In this document: positions 43,193-55,545 of the stretch, in pieces
Numbering within the stretch: the stretch's first letter is position 1
Layout: each line of letters begins with the position of its first letter
Assembly (NCBI GenBank): GCA_023653785.1
Contig: JAMKCH010084967.1
Location: 1 to 64,000, forward strand
Reading direction: 5' to 3'
DNA length: 64,000 nt
Source: Ophioderma brevispina
Taxonomy: Eukaryota > Echinodermata > Ophiuroidea > Amphilepidida > Ophiodermatidae
Program-made: the position numbers and the translations under genes
The notes under the pieces: model-generated
The model's database searches: none
What the model was told of the DNA's origin: nothing
What the model saw: only the letters and a program-made list of their open reading frames with translations

Positions 43193-46100
43193 GTAGAGCA
43201 ATGGTAGTTAAAATAAAATCTTAATTAACTTTGGTTGCTTCACACGCAAATGACTCCACTGCTCCTGGAATCACACCTGAAATAAACAGGTAACGCCGGC
43301 ATCGCATGTTCAAGGTTGGGTGAAGAAAGATGATGACATTAGCGAGGAACATCAATTCTGCCTACTATCAAGCTTAATTAGCTCATTTGGACTTCTGTTG
43401 ATGAGTTCATATACAATACATGTCCTAAAGGTAATGTGATTAATGGTTCAATTTCATGAAGCTAATTAATATCGACAGATGGTTTTATCTGAAATGTGAC
43501 AGTTTTGTGTGCTCATGTAGCAAATCAAATCATATTGTGTCCGCTTAGGGGTTGTTTCATGTGCATAAATAATATCATCATGTCTATCATGCAGTGTTCA
43601 TTTAATATAGTATCATTATTACACTGGGGCGGTCAAAGCCCCTTTATGTGAAACTACAGATGCACGCTGTTACGATGACTAGATCTAATCAACTTAAGTG
43701 AGCAACTTTAAATTGCATAATGTTATTTTGCTACTACTGATTTCAGGGCATTAGCCTATTCAACAAAGTAACCTTTTTTAAAAGTTCATGTGATAACCAC
43801 TTTGGGATGTACCATTAGACATGGAATATGGAAGGGTTTTAGTAAAAAACACTTTGCCTACTTGTGAGATAAAATATGCCAACTTAAAATGATAATAAAA
43901 GAATAACCATCTTCCCCCATTTTTTCAGTTCTCTGGGCTATAGGGCTGGGCTTCAAAAGTGATCCTGCCTAATACCCGGCATGTTTATAGACCAATGGGA
44001 GGGGGGGGAGGAAGCAAAGATAAGTCCAGATGAGCTTTTATTTCACTCCAGCTCCACTCGCCAAATTACTTCTCTAGTAACTTTTATTGAATGGTTTTAT
44101 GTCTACGTTTAATTGAGCTAATGTGAAATGTAGTCTTATTGTTGGTTTAATACGGAAATATAAATCGCTTTTTAAACCTTTGGACATGGCTGATACCGGT
44201 GATGATCTCTTTAACCTGGTGGCAATTAGAGATACCTTTGTTTCTACTCATTTAAAGCGTGGTGATATGCCTTTTTACATTTTGCTCGCTCGGGGAATTA
44301 CTTCTTAGTAACTTTTACTCTTATTGAGTGATTTGATGTCAGTCTGATGAGGAAATAATAATCTTTATTGCTTGTTTCATTAAGCAATATAAAAAAAAAA
44401 TCACACCACAATGTAAGAACTGCTGGGACCCCCCGCAATTTGCTATAGCAAGGGGCCAATGAGACCGTCCCTTTTAATATTCATCATTAAAGGTGCATAC
44501 AAAGGCTAAGTTTTAAGCAGTTCAGACACGACCTTTCAAATACCATCATTACTTGACGATTGGTAAGAACAAAACAAAATCATAAACAATGGCAATCTTA
44601 TGGGCAACCTGACAAGCAGGTTGCTTGGGATACCTACATAGGTAGTTAAAGGTGCATTTCGTGATTCAAGCACCTTCGGTTTATCATGTTCACTAGTATC
44701 CTTGAGAAAGCTGATTACCAAAATTTGAGTTGATTGTGATCTTGCGGTTTTGTGTTATGAGCAATTGCTTGTTCCCACGGCCCCAAAAGTGCTAATTTCT
44801 TACAGATACGGCCAAATTTGAACGTAGATTAGGTACACAATGGATTACCTAGGCTAGCTAGCGGTTCAGATGATATAAACAATCTAACTTTTTTTAGGTA
44901 GTGGAGGGGGGGGCGGGGACGCAGGCTGTGGAGGAACGAAATGCCCATTTAAAGAATAAGGGCCATTTGTGTGGTGGTAATACTCGTGGTACCTGTACTT
45001 TGTTTGGTCTTGAGGTGATTTTTTTTGGGGGTGGTTGCAGCAATTGGGGCAGCATTGAAATGCTCCGGTAACACTCTCCCTAGGAGGAATGGCATCAACA
45101 TCAAGGGTTGCAAAACAGAAGGACGTAACTCACTTTTTGGTGATTTATTGAGGTTTGGTACCAAAAAATCTGTTAACACCCTACAAGATTCTGATAACCA
45201 AGAAGCATTAACTCAAGGTTCTACTTCCTCTTTCCTTAAAGCAAAATAACACTTCACACATCTCAATGGTGCACACTATGTTTACTAACAGAAAGCCTAA
45301 CTCTGAGTTACGACCTTTCGATGGTAACTGTACTTGGCCAAACAATGAGTGAGGCTCATAGCTTGCACAATGGCCAGGAATTGCTACAGAGTTTAGCGCC
45401 CTATCCCACTTTATTGAATGATTTCTTTTTTAAAACATTCCAAAGGGATAACATGCTTAACATCTGATTGAAAAATGTGTCAATCCTAGGCATGATTGAA
45501 GATATAAACTCACAGATTACCGTTCAGTTACCGTCAGGAGGACGTAACTCAACACTTGTAAGGAAATATTAAAGAATTTCTTTAATTCTGCTGTTTTCCA
45601 TAATAAAATTGTTTTTTGTTTACTAACGTTTATATAATGTTTGCTGACAGTACCATAATATGAGCTTTATGAGAAGTGTACATTTTGAGTAATCATAGAA
45701 TTTTTTTGTAGTAGAAAATATTAAACATCACATTTCTCAAAAAGCAGATTTGAGTTGAAGGCTTCTGATTGTCAACCCTCGTCGAAATAAAGCCAGAATA
45801 CAAAGACATGTTAAGATGCCATGTTAAACCTTTAGAGTGAACAAAGTGTAGAAGTCAATTTCAGTACAGGGCTGATACTGCGAAGGCAAACTCATCACGC
45901 ATGCCCGGTGACCTAAATACTTCAAAAGTCCTTAGCCATAGGCCTGGTACGCAGCCTTGGTAACGGATCACTGTGTCCTCTTGAAGTGTCCCTCAAGGTA
46001 CACAGGGGAGGTGCTTTTTAAAGGTCGTGCGTACACCAAAGTAAACATTGGCTCTAAAAAGAAACACAGGACATGTCAACAGATTAGGTATTCTTCAATC

Positions 46101-46496
46101 TCCTCAACTAGGTTTACTGCATAGAATAAGGTAGCTGTCATTGGTAAATAGTATATAAAGATAGCTGCCTTGTGCTTTAATCCATATGTTGGGCTTGTGT
46201 GAGGATGTTGTCTGCAGATTTCCTCACAATGTCTTTCATTATGCTAAAGTAATGTGTACATGGAATTGTTTTCAGCAAAAAATTAGAATGCAATTACGTA
46301 GCTGCAAAATGATTTTGTAACAAAACTATTTTTAATTATGTCATAATTGATCTACAGCAAGTTACAACTATTTCTACTTGTTTGCAAATTGTTACTTTAA
46401 CAGGATATTTATGTTTGTATGTTGTAACCTGAAGTTGTAATAAACCTGCACTTATTTCTAATCTCATTCCGTGGCTAATCCTGTCTCTTCTAATAG
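43193..46496. other. Intron with repeats
   Basis: Contains a ~230-bp direct repeat (AATTACTTCTCTAGTAACTTTTA near 44065 and AATTACTTCTTAGTAACTTTTA near 44297) enclosing an open frame of 61 codons, and an end of the TTAAAGGTGCATTTCGTGAT family at 44646-44820. Open frames at 44949-45249 on both strands have no recognised domain. A G-rich AGGGGGGGGCGGGGAC lies at 44905-44925. Confidence 0.4.
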
Positions 46497-46532
46497 GTCG
46501 TGACTGACGCAGCCATGGAAACAGACTCTGGT
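46497..46532 (+). CDS. Internal exon of the main gene (36 nt)
   Basis: The acceptor is CCTGTCTCTTCTAATAG and the donor is a full consensus, GGT|GTAAGTTCC. Twelve codons in phase 0 read VVTDAAMETDSG. The ATG at 46515 sits in a strong start context (GCAGCCATGG), so an alternative first coding exon beginning with METDSG cannot be excluded. However, the frame is open back to the acceptor and in phase with the upstream exon. Confidence 0.6.
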
Positions 46533-47335
46533 GTAAGTTCCCGATACAAGGCCGGGTTTTCGATTTTGTCTCAAAATTTCTGACATGATTTGGTCATATT
46601 TTTTCCCCCTGAAATTAATTCAAAGGGATTGAAAGATAAAGAAGATCAATCCCTTGAAAACAATCTGCCGATTGGCTGAAACAAATGCCAACAAATTTAT
46701 CGAACCAATCCGTGACATTGTAAGATTTAAGGTATCCGTGGAAAAAGAGTGAGAGAAATTACTTTGGAAGAGCTATTTTATATGGTTAATTAAATGAATA
46801 GATCAAGTAATTAGCCAATCGAAAAGAGGGTAAGAAAGATAGTAATGTTGGGAGGGGGTAAAACAACTGCAAGTTACCCCTCCCTTCCTTGGATACATCT
46901 AAAATACTGGTCATGTTTCGTGATCCACAGCCTCGTCCCCCGATGTACCTCAAAGAAATTGAGATTTTTATATCATCTGAACCGTTGGCCCAAGTATAGT
47001 ATGTGTGCATAATCTTACATGCAAATTCGATCTACTCTGGAAGAAATTCGTAATTTTGTAATTTCTGTCTGTTTATGGCGCAGCCCAATACAACTAATTC
47101 GTTCATAATATCAAAACACAACATCAGAATCAACTCAAATTTTGGAAATAACCTTTTCTTAAGGATATCTAGTGAATCCCTAACAAAAATAAATGTAAAA
47201 ATAAAAGGATCACAAAATGCACCTTTAAGGATTCACTGTTCACTGCATGCCAGGTCTGCTAGAGCCCTTGCCATATAGTTTCCTCAGCTTCTTAAAACAC
47301 TGGCAACTTTTCTTAATAAGTGCAGGAAAAAAAAA
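46533..47335. other. Intron part with a TTAAAGGTGCATTT repeat end
   Basis: About 47070-47228 on the minus strand belongs to the TTAAAGGTGCATTTTGTGAT family (see 5965-6118). No exon seen. Followed by an A run at 47326-47346. Confidence 0.45.
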
Positions 47336-48400
47336 AAAAAAAAAAAGTGGTGACAGGTGCAAGACTGCAAGTATAACATTCTTGGCCACTTGCCAACATT
47401 ATAAAGAAAAAAAAAATAGGTGTGCTTAAACCACTTTCATGTTCTGTTAGATTGTAAACATGCATAACATCACATAATCTAGTAAATAGGGCATGGGCTC
47501 TAAGTAACAGGTGCAAAGTTTAATATGTTCATAACAACATTCTAAACAGGTGTGCTTAACCCCTCCCTGTTCTGTTACCATGTTACCCGGTACCGTCACT
47601 TCTCTTATTGTCGGGTACCCATGCTCGTTCGTAGGAATTGAAAACACCCCCCTTTTCGTATATCTTGGTTTAAAAAAAATACCCCTTTTTTGTGCAAAAT
47701 CGCGAATTTTTATGGCTAAAATATACCCCCTTTTTTCGCGAAATCATGAATGATTTTTTAATTTATCACCCTTTTCAAACATAACGCGAACTATGGAAAA
47801 TAGGCCTACAGTCAACAATAAAATACGATGTATAATGACACAAAAGGTACATGTGAACCATGCGCAGATGACAAGAGGAATCTCTATATAGACCTAGATG
47901 TTGTCAGCTGAAGGTTTGAGAATTGATACTTTGTTGTTTAATCCATGGCGAAAATCTCGGACAAATATAAAAACGGTCTCAATACGGGTTTTTCTGCGAC
48001 CACCCCACTGTACTACCCCTTTTCAAAATTTTGCGAACTTTGAAAACGAAAAAGTACCCTTTTTTCTGATATCGCGAAAAATAAAATTCGCGAAATTGAT
48101 TGAGGAAAACAGCCTTTTTTCGCGATCCTACGAACGAGCATGGGTACCCGACAGTAAGAGGAGTGACGGTACCGGGCCATGTTATTGTAAACATACCATC
48201 ACATAATCAAGTAAAACAGGGAGGTTTAACAGGTGCTAAGTTACATTCCTGACAACATTCTAAAACACATGCGCACCCCTCACCTGTTGCATCATTGTAA
48301 ACATACATTGGCACAATCTAGTTAAACAGGCCACAAGCAATAACAGGTGCAAAGTTACATTCTTGGCCAGCCATTTGATAACATTTGTTTTGTTACTGTA
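47336..48400 (+). repeat. Tandem array of ~120-bp units, split by a transposon
   Basis: Four or so units share AACAGGTGCAAAGTTACATT, CTTGGCCA, ACATTCTAAACAGGTGTGCTT and TTGTAAACATACATCACATA. Two units lie before 47586 and two after 48176; removing the transposon and one target copy rejoins a normal unit (CTGTTACCATGTTATTGTAA). Confidence 0.75.
47586..48176. mobile_element. 591-bp element with 50-bp inverted ends and perfect 8-bp target duplication
   Basis: The left end CCCGGTACCGTCACTTCTC is mirrored by GAGTGACGGTACCGGG on the right, and the match extends inward about 50 bases (GGGTACCCATGCTCGTTCG against CGAACGAGCATGGGTACCC). CCATGTTA occurs directly on both sides (47578-47585 and 48177-48184). 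The interior has paired CCCCTTTTTTCGCG-like blocks and no transposase. 8-bp target sites occur in hAT, P and Merlin elements; the CCCGG end is not classic hAT, so the superfamily is open. Confidence 0.88.
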
Positions 48401-48555
48401 AATACAAAATGTCATCATTTTAACCAGTAAATATGGCACAAGCTTGTGTAAATTTGCATAATTTCAAATCAGCTGTGGTTTAAGCTAGCACTTTAAGTCT
48501 ATTGAACCTGAGTGCAATTGTTTATCAATAGAAAACTTATGGACTGCACTTTCAG

Positions 48556-48582
48556 GTGTGTTTGCCAATCTCTGCCAAAAAG
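48556..48582 (+). CDS. 27-nt micro-exon of the main gene (candidate)
   Basis: Acceptor GACTGCACTTTCAG, donor AAAAAG|GTAAAT. Nine codons in phase 0 read VCLPISAKK. Length divisible by three and phase agree with both neighbours. A micro-exon this short could arise by chance, so splicing may skip it without changing the frame. Confidence 0.42.
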
Positions 48583-51351
48583 GTAAATATTAAAGTTTTG
48601 GAATAGAAAATTGTTAGCATTTGTTAGCAATGTAGAAGATAGATATTTAATGAAATCAAGTCTCTGATGAGCAATTCACTGATGAAATATACTCCAGCAG
48701 AGCCTTGTGGATCTTATATAATTTTAGTTGTGTTTAGCTAATATAGTGTAGGGAATAAGTCATTTTGAATTTTTATCATTCTGCTCATTCACGTTTTGCA
48801 AGTTACTGACAAAAAGTAGACAATTTTGGGGTTTGGGAAAGATTTTAAACCAAATAACATATTCTAGAAATGTGCTATAGCTTTAAAATCAAGGAAACTA
48901 TATGCCAAGGTGCCCCAATATGTTGCAAACCATTAAGCCCTGAGGTCTAACACCTTTCTTACAGTATCTCTGATTGGTTCGTTACATGATATATTCTCTG
49001 AGTAACCAATGAAAAAAAGACCTATATCTGTATATGATAAACCTCAAGTATATCAATCAAAAAAGACATATATGTGGCACCTTTACCTTTTCTTACGATT
49101 TGTCGTTATTGACCAATTTAAATCATTTAACCAGTGAATGACCAATCAAATTAGCCAATAGTGCCCAGGAGGTTAACTCAGTAAAAATTAACAAGTATAG
49201 AACTTTGTTAAGGCCAAGAAAAAAAAACAAAGATGTCTTTGTCGCATTATTTTTTTTTAGTTTTTATTCATTTGATTTTTTCTTTTTTTTGCGAAAAAAC
49301 AAAAAAGAAAATTTGGCCATGAAAGGCAGCCGAAAAAATGAGGGAAAAAGTTGGGTCAAAAAAAAAATTATGAATAATATTGGCATTTTTCTAAAAAAAA
49401 ACCAAAACAAATGCATTTGCATTGCAATTTGAAACTTTCTTCCCGAGACAACTTGTTTTTTTTTTGTTGGCCTAACAAGGGTATTGGTTGTGTTTGAAAA
49501 AAAAATAGCCAGTGCAGTCATGTTGTTATCATTTGTCTCAATGAGGATTACTTGCAAAAGGCCATACCAAAAAGTAAAAAAAAGGGTCATTGAGACTGAA
49601 AAACAGTTCATTCAAGCCTTCAAGCTCAACATCTACGTGAATGTCGATTTGACTTTCATTTCTGAGGAGTGTATGCTTAACAAACTCACGCTCGCAGTCA
49701 GTATTTTGATCGTACAAAATCGGAAACTTGCCCTACTTGTCCTTGGACGTCGCTGGAATGCCAATTGTAGTTAAGTCCGCATGAGAGGAAAAACAATCCC
49801 TGATGTGCATGCTTCATTTGGAGTCAAATGCTGGTCGTTATGTAATTTGTCACTTTTGAGCATGGTCTTATCCTTGTATTAACACAAATTATGGTTTGGG
49901 AACCCAAAATGGTAGTCAAAGGAACCAGCATACTTGGAGAGGCGTCTGAAAGGAAGCAAATAGCAACTTATTATTGTTTGGTTTCTTTTAAGCATTTTTT
50001 TATATGTATGTGACACGCTCCTGCAAAACAGGGAACAAGTGAAGCTTCTGAGATTCCATATTTTGAGCGATAAGTACAAGAATTAACCTTTAAAGGATAA
50101 AACAACAAAAGCAATTTATAGCAAGGGAATTTTTCAATATGTGAGGTTGTGTTGGATTTCATTAATTTTTGATGAGGTTTGAGTCCTTACGAGACATCAC
50201 CGATAATGTTTTTGGATCAATAGGTATATCTAATTTTATTGATTGATAATCCTATTTTCAATTGGTCCTTTCATGATATGCCTTTTATTGCCTTAGCCTC
50301 AAAACAAAATTCATATTTGAAATTAATATTCAAAACATACTGGCAATAACTCAAACATTCCTGGCATCTTGTTTCCTTGGTTTGTCTGAAACTTCAACAT
50401 TTTCTTCTTTTTTTTTGGGTACAAATTGGGAATTTTGGCAGATCTACTGTCTAAATGTCCTGTTTGCATTTCCAATATTGAGTTCAACTTATGGACACAA
50501 AAATCAATGTTTTTTTTATACTTTCGCTGCACATGCATTCTTTCCAGTACAATCACATATTGTTCCTTTTTGTGAAACGGAATTTTTGTCAGATCACCTG
50601 CTAATACGAGTAGCTATTTAATTGCAGCAATTTAGACAACATATGAACTTGAATTTCAGTATTTTATAAGTGTCAAAAAAAAAAAAGACATTTAAAAGAC
50701 TCTTGTCCTCTGGTGGTGTACAGCTTATTAAGTTACCAGTTGCCTGCTTGTCCCTCATTCACTGTTGAACCGTCAAGAGGTTCAGGCATCGCTGAATAAA
50801 AGAGACCCTCCACTTTCAGGGTCCTCTCACCCGACAAACTGATGGGTAGTCTCCCTCCGAGTATCAATTCTAATTTCCGTGGAGTTTTTGTCCCCCGAGT
50901 TTATCTTGTGCTACGTGGACTGCGTAATGAATCCAATTTTGGCAACCCAAACTTAACTGTGATCTTCCAATGGAAATTTATAGGCTGCGGCGGCTATATT
51001 GTTCATTTTAACTAATATTTGCTGATCGAAGTTTCATCCATTCCTTGCCTGTATCTGTTAGTGCAAATGTAGCCGGGGGGTGGTAGGGTTATTTAATATT
51101 AGTTTACCCCATTTGTCAGCCCCCTTGCATGTAGATAGTCTTCATTTGTAACTGTAACCTGGGGTGGCCAACCATTTTTTTGACTGTTGGGTGTGTTGGT
51201 GAGCTGAATTGCATTCATTTTTTGCTGACCTAATTATCCACCCTTGTCTATATGTAATGTGTGTATGTATTTTATCTTGTACTGTTGCGGGGATCCTCTC
51301 CTTTTTCATTTTGTCTACATCCAGCTCCACCTCTAATAAATGCCCCCTCAT
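48583..51351. other. Intron part, mostly unique
   Basis: Rich in A and T runs (49220-49500). Apart from the minus-strand frame at 49541-49732 I see no element boundary or exon. 50700-50960 is of more balanced composition but holds no open exon with splice sites. Confidence 0.35.
49541..49732 (-). pseudogene. Minus-strand coding-like fragment, unknown protein
   Basis: The frame reads KFPILYDQNTDCEREFVKHT, and further on NESQIDIHVDVELEGLNE and LFFSLND, with a stop just upstream (TAG at 49733-49735). Further upstream on the same strand, RRLSKYAGSFDYHFGFPNH is readable at about 49885-49945 after a CTTCCTTTCAG acceptor-like site. The composition is protein-like, but I recognise no family; it could be a decayed gene or transposon fragment. 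Confidence 0.3.
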
Positions 51352-52012
51352 TTGATCCCCGGCACTTTAGCAGAAGGGTATTTTGTCAAAAAATTTTGTC
51401 GGCATCTGTCCGTCCGTCCGTCCGTGCTATACTTCGTCGGCCTGAACTAAGTAGTGATGTCATAACATTACCAGTTATGTGCATGCGTATCGCACACCCG
51501 ACTTTGTATGCCTCCGCGATAACAGCTGCGGTTTACTGCGATCCGCACATTAGATGCTGAAAGCGTTGACGTCACTCCTTTAAGTTCAGGCCGACGGTAA
51601 ACCGAGGCATACTTGTGCGACTTCCATTTTCATATTAGTGCTTTATTCCGTCTGACTCTGATTGCTGATTATTACACAGTTGAATTTTATGCAGACCTAA
51701 TGTCTCCAAATTTGAGGTTTATCATGTTTTGAAGAGTCCTGTCCAGGTTTGAAAATATCAGATCCGAAAGATGTAATCATACAAATCGATGAGTTTCAAA
51801 TATTGGGCTCGACTATTTCTCGCGCAATATGTGCATCATGATCTTGACCAATAATTTGGGCTCAATCGATCCAATTTTATATGAAACTTGTATGTGGGTA
51901 ATGGTTGCCATGCAAGTAATAACCATGCACTGTGCATCATTATTTGGTGCATATTACGAGCTCATTGCTCCCGGCCCGTGGGATCGTCCAAGTTTTAACT
52001 GGTAGTATATTT
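51352..52012. mobile_element. GTCCG-type interspersed element, copy 2
   Basis: Starts CGGCACTTTAGCAGAAGGG, has GTCCGTCCGTCCGTCCG at about 51410, and ends at CCAAGTTTTAACTGGTAG. Matches the ends of 1795-2430. Non-autonomous. Confidence 0.55.
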
Positions 52013-52522
52013 TTTCACATGAATGTTATAAAAATACAAAATGTCAGATATGCCAGTATACCTGATTGTTAAAATGGGGGGGGGGAATTTACTTGCAATT
52101 TGTGTGTACAAATCCACTTTGTTTGAAAAAGGTTTAAATTTAAAATTTTAAGAAATTAACAACTGGTTCAATGTAAATATTGTTAAATAAATCACTTTTA
52201 GTGGCCAGTATGTTTATTTTCAAAGCCTGTGGATGCCTGCCATCTTGATGCTGTTGATCCCTTTTCAAACAAATTCGTAAACACTTGAGATTGTTTTACG
52301 CAAGTTCATTGGTTCTAGTCGGTTAGATGAAACGATATCACATGGTACAGGGCGTACGCGGCAATCGCGCTACCCATACGCCCTGCTCGGGGCCAATCTA
52401 AGTCTCAAGTAAACAACGGACTGATCGATTTAAAAGCTTGTGTAGTTCGTGAGTAAAAATCTATACAATTTCATACTTATGTTACTAATCGCTTCTTATT
52501 TTGAATAAAGTGTAAAATGATT

Positions 52523-52681
52523 TGTTTTAGCCTCTGCCGTTTATCTATCATGTCATAGCACACAGCAACAGCACTATTTTTTTATGCATAAAACAACTTT
52601 GCTGCGCCTCGTTGTTCTACTTAAAATAATGCTGTCTCCCGTGTGATAATGACACGATAGATACACGGCAGAGGTTCAAAA
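52523..52681. mobile_element. Palindromic hairpin element, ~155 bp
   Basis: The left arm CCTCTGCCGTTTATCTATC with GTGTCAT-like text pairs with GATAGATACACGGCAGAGG on the right. The arms are about 60 bases each around a ~35-base loop containing GCTGCGCCTCG. It is probably a MITE reduced to its ends. Confidence 0.7.
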
Positions 52682-53555
52682 CCATACCTTATTCTCTAAT
52701 TCTTCTAACAGCAACTAACAACAACATTATACAGATCAAAATCCAATTATTATTGCTAACTCCATTTCTGATCAATTTACTCTGCATTTTACTGAAGACA
52801 AATTTCACAAATAGGTAGCTTGTAAAAATAGAAGCATTATCAAATGCATGATCCGCATTTTGCTGTCCTTGAGCCACCGCTTTTACATAACTCGATGCAT
52901 CTTTCTCCGTTGTATTCCTTACACGCTGCCTGCATCATCATTCTTATATAACATGGCCTGATTAGTTTTGACTTTGTGGGTGGGTAAATGGGTGGGTAAA
53001 TGGACACTGAACGTCGTTTTGACGGACAATCCGAAACGGAGGTCTTTTTTGTCCCGATTTTCAACATGGATTTACTGCAGGTGCAATTGATGTGTGTCGA
53101 CTTGTGTTGTGATGAGATGCTATAATCAAATGAAAAATTTCATTATTTAAAAAGATAAATTGCAGGCTATGTTTGGCACTTTTATTGCACTAACCCTTTT
53201 GGCCATCATCGTATGATACTAATAAAGTTTGGTTGATGAGAACTAAAACAATCTGACTTGGACACAGATGTCCAAAGGAAATGTATTGATTAACCCGCTA
53301 AACATACTGAATCTCACCAGAATCCTACATCAGCACTATTGAGAAAAGCAACACGTCCGCGAGGTAATCGTTGCATCAATCACACAAAGACCATATGGGC
53401 ACAAATCCGCTTGTGGGGCCGCGACACAGTCGTGCCAGTGGTATCACCTGGTCATGGCAACTAGGGGGCCCCCAATTGAATCCCACCCGAATTTGAAACT
53501 TTTCTTTTTCCCCGCATTCCTTCCCTCCTGGGAGAACAGACATGTGGCGTTAGGG
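52682..53555. other. Intron part, no element recognised
   Basis: A minus-strand frame of 75 codons (52840-53067) ends in a short cysteine-bearing stretch but has no splice support. Nothing else noted. Confidence 0.3.
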
Positions 53556-53909
53556 TTAAGGGGATTGGCCCGATTTAAGATATGAAGTTTTCATCTTGAT
53601 AGATTTGGCCTTCACCCAAAAACCCCACCTGTAAAGTTTCGCGCCGATATGTTTCACTGCGTTTCATGTGAGAGCAGAAAACGTGATTTTCGTAAGCTCG
53701 CATAGAGTTCTGTGTAGAATTAATATTGGTCGACCAATTGGGGTACATTTCCCTCATTACTTCCAACCAAACAGCCTTTGGCCCTAAATTTCACATGGTC
53801 AAGGAGAAAATAGTAGCTTTCTTCTGATACCAAAAAATATTTTACCACGCTTCCGGTACATCTGGGCTTCTGGGACGAGGCTATTAGCGATCGGGCCATG
53901 GACCTTTAA
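53556..53909. mobile_element. TTAA-flanked MITE, GGCCCGAT family, copy 2 (reverse)
   Basis: TTAA at 53556-53559 and 53906-53909. Ends GGGGATTGGCCCGATTTAAG and, inverted, AGGTCCATGGCCCGATCGC. Colinear with the reverse complement of 6213-6567, including the GTCGACCAAT block and the TACCAAAAATATT block. Confidence 0.75.
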
Positions 53910-54917
53910 ATTAATGCAGTTGATTGTGGCCAATGTAAATCCGATCTGTTCGTCTGTTACTACTACTTTTAACCTAAGTTATTTTTGAAATGTTTTACAT
54001 TTAGAATAGAAGATTCAATCCTTATATGACACCAAGAATGTAGATTGGTGTTTTTGTTTATTTTTTGATTCTCAACCATGTGATTTAAACCAACACTTTC
54101 AGAAGTCTGCTGTGACAAAAAAATATGTAAGAATAGATGTCCCACAGGGCAAACCTCGTCTCTGTACACAATCAATTTTTTTCTCCAACCATTTCACCTA
54201 CCTACCCCCCATCTTCATCCTTAATTTTGAATTACATAACAGACCTGATTTTTGGAGATGAGAGACACGAGGAGTCAATTAGAAATCAATCTAAGGCTGT
54301 GCCGTCATGTCTGCATTCTAACGAGTATTTATTACAAACAAATAAACTCTAATTTCCTCTCACTTCAATAGCAATGCCTATTAGGCGAGTGCCACCAAAC
54401 AGTAGATGGTAAATGGATCCGAAGATCGTGGAGACTGAAAAAAAAAATCAAAATATCATAGAACATAAATAAGGCAATCTCATTTTATCCTCACTAGGCC
54501 GTGTGTGTACCTGTCGATAACGTAATCCAATTCAAGTGTTGTGTTGTGTGTATGCAGCCGTATTGTATGGTCGAATGTAATGGGTTTTTGTATATGATAT
54601 GCTCTTATGTGTGTGTATGTTACAATGTGTATATCAGAAGATCAGGTTGTAGTAGCCTCCGTCTGAAGAGTTGCGTAAGATGGTGAGATGCGGATGAGAT
54701 ATCCCAAAGATATGGCACGTCATTGTATGTGCTGTTTGCATTGCTTGCAAGAAAGGGAAGATGGCTTAGTTTTTGAAGTATCATTTGAAAATTTGGTTTC
54801 ACTTTTTTAATTTAAAACAAAGGTGTTTGTATTCAAAAGCCGTAGGGTATTGTCAAATTTAAGAGACAGTACACCATGAATAAAATTTGATGTCTGCTTG
54901 TAATCTTGCCCTAACAA
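53910..54917. other. Intron part, no element recognised
   Basis: AT-rich, with small open frames only. No exon with both splice sites found. Confidence 0.3.
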
Positions 54918-55306
54918 TACCGTATTGTTCCTAATAAACGCCCCGGGGGCGGTGCATTTTTCAAAAGGGAGGGGCGTTATTACAGGCCACAAATAGAAAG
55001 TCAAAAATCACCTGAAAAATCAACTTACCATGGCTTATAATTTCGCTGACTACCATAACAAACGAACGAGCCAAGGGGGACGCGTTTGGTGGCCTCCCAC
55101 GAGGGCAAAGTTCATACTAGTAACTATTACAACGGGCACAACAGCGTCTTAGGGGGGTGTGTAGTGGAGGCGGATTGCGACAGTCCCGGCCATTAAAACG
55201 TGATTAGGTAAGCTTACAGCGTTTCTTAATGTTTTCTCCGAAAAACCCAAAAAAATCGTAGGGGGGCGTTTTTAAGCGTGGGCGTTTATAGGAACAACAA
55301 CCCGTA
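54918..55306. mobile_element. TA-flanked MITE with GTTCC(T)ATAAACGCC ends
   Basis: TA, then CCGTATTGTTCCTAATAAAC at the left. At the right GTTTATAGGAACAACAACCCG, then TA (inverted: CGGGTTGTTGTTCCTATAAA). ACGCCCC/GGGGCG blocks follow both ends. The TA target suggests the Tc1/mariner group. About 385 bp, non-coding. Confidence 0.6.
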
Positions 55307-55346
55307 AGCACTTTTGCGTATGATGGGAGCTTGATTGCAATATTTA

Positions 55347-55545
55347 AAGATCCATGCCCGATCGCTAAGACCCTTGTCCCCCAGGACCCAGAGGTACGTA
55401 AGTGGTCAAAATTTTGGTATCATAAGAAAGCCGCTATTTTTCTCATTTACCCTGTCAAATCTTAGGGCTAAAGGATGTTTTACGTTTGATGTTATAGCGA
55501 AAATGGGTGCCCTTTTTGGGGCGCCCAATTTTAATTTTTATTACA
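55347..55545 (+). mobile_element. Truncated MITE, GGCCCGAT family, copy 3
   Basis: AAAGATCCATGCCCGATCGC, then AAGTGGTCAAAATTTTGGTA, then TTAGGGCTAAA, colinear with 6217-6400. The right half is missing. Confidence 0.6.

Noticed and set aside
44123..44308. 61-codon open frame with protein-like text
   Set aside because: It lies between two copies of a local direct repeat and lacks splice sites or a recognisable domain; too weak to call.
45025..45249. 74-codon plus frame overlapped by a 76-codon minus frame
   Set aside because: Both strands are open over the same span with no domain, which is typical of chance.
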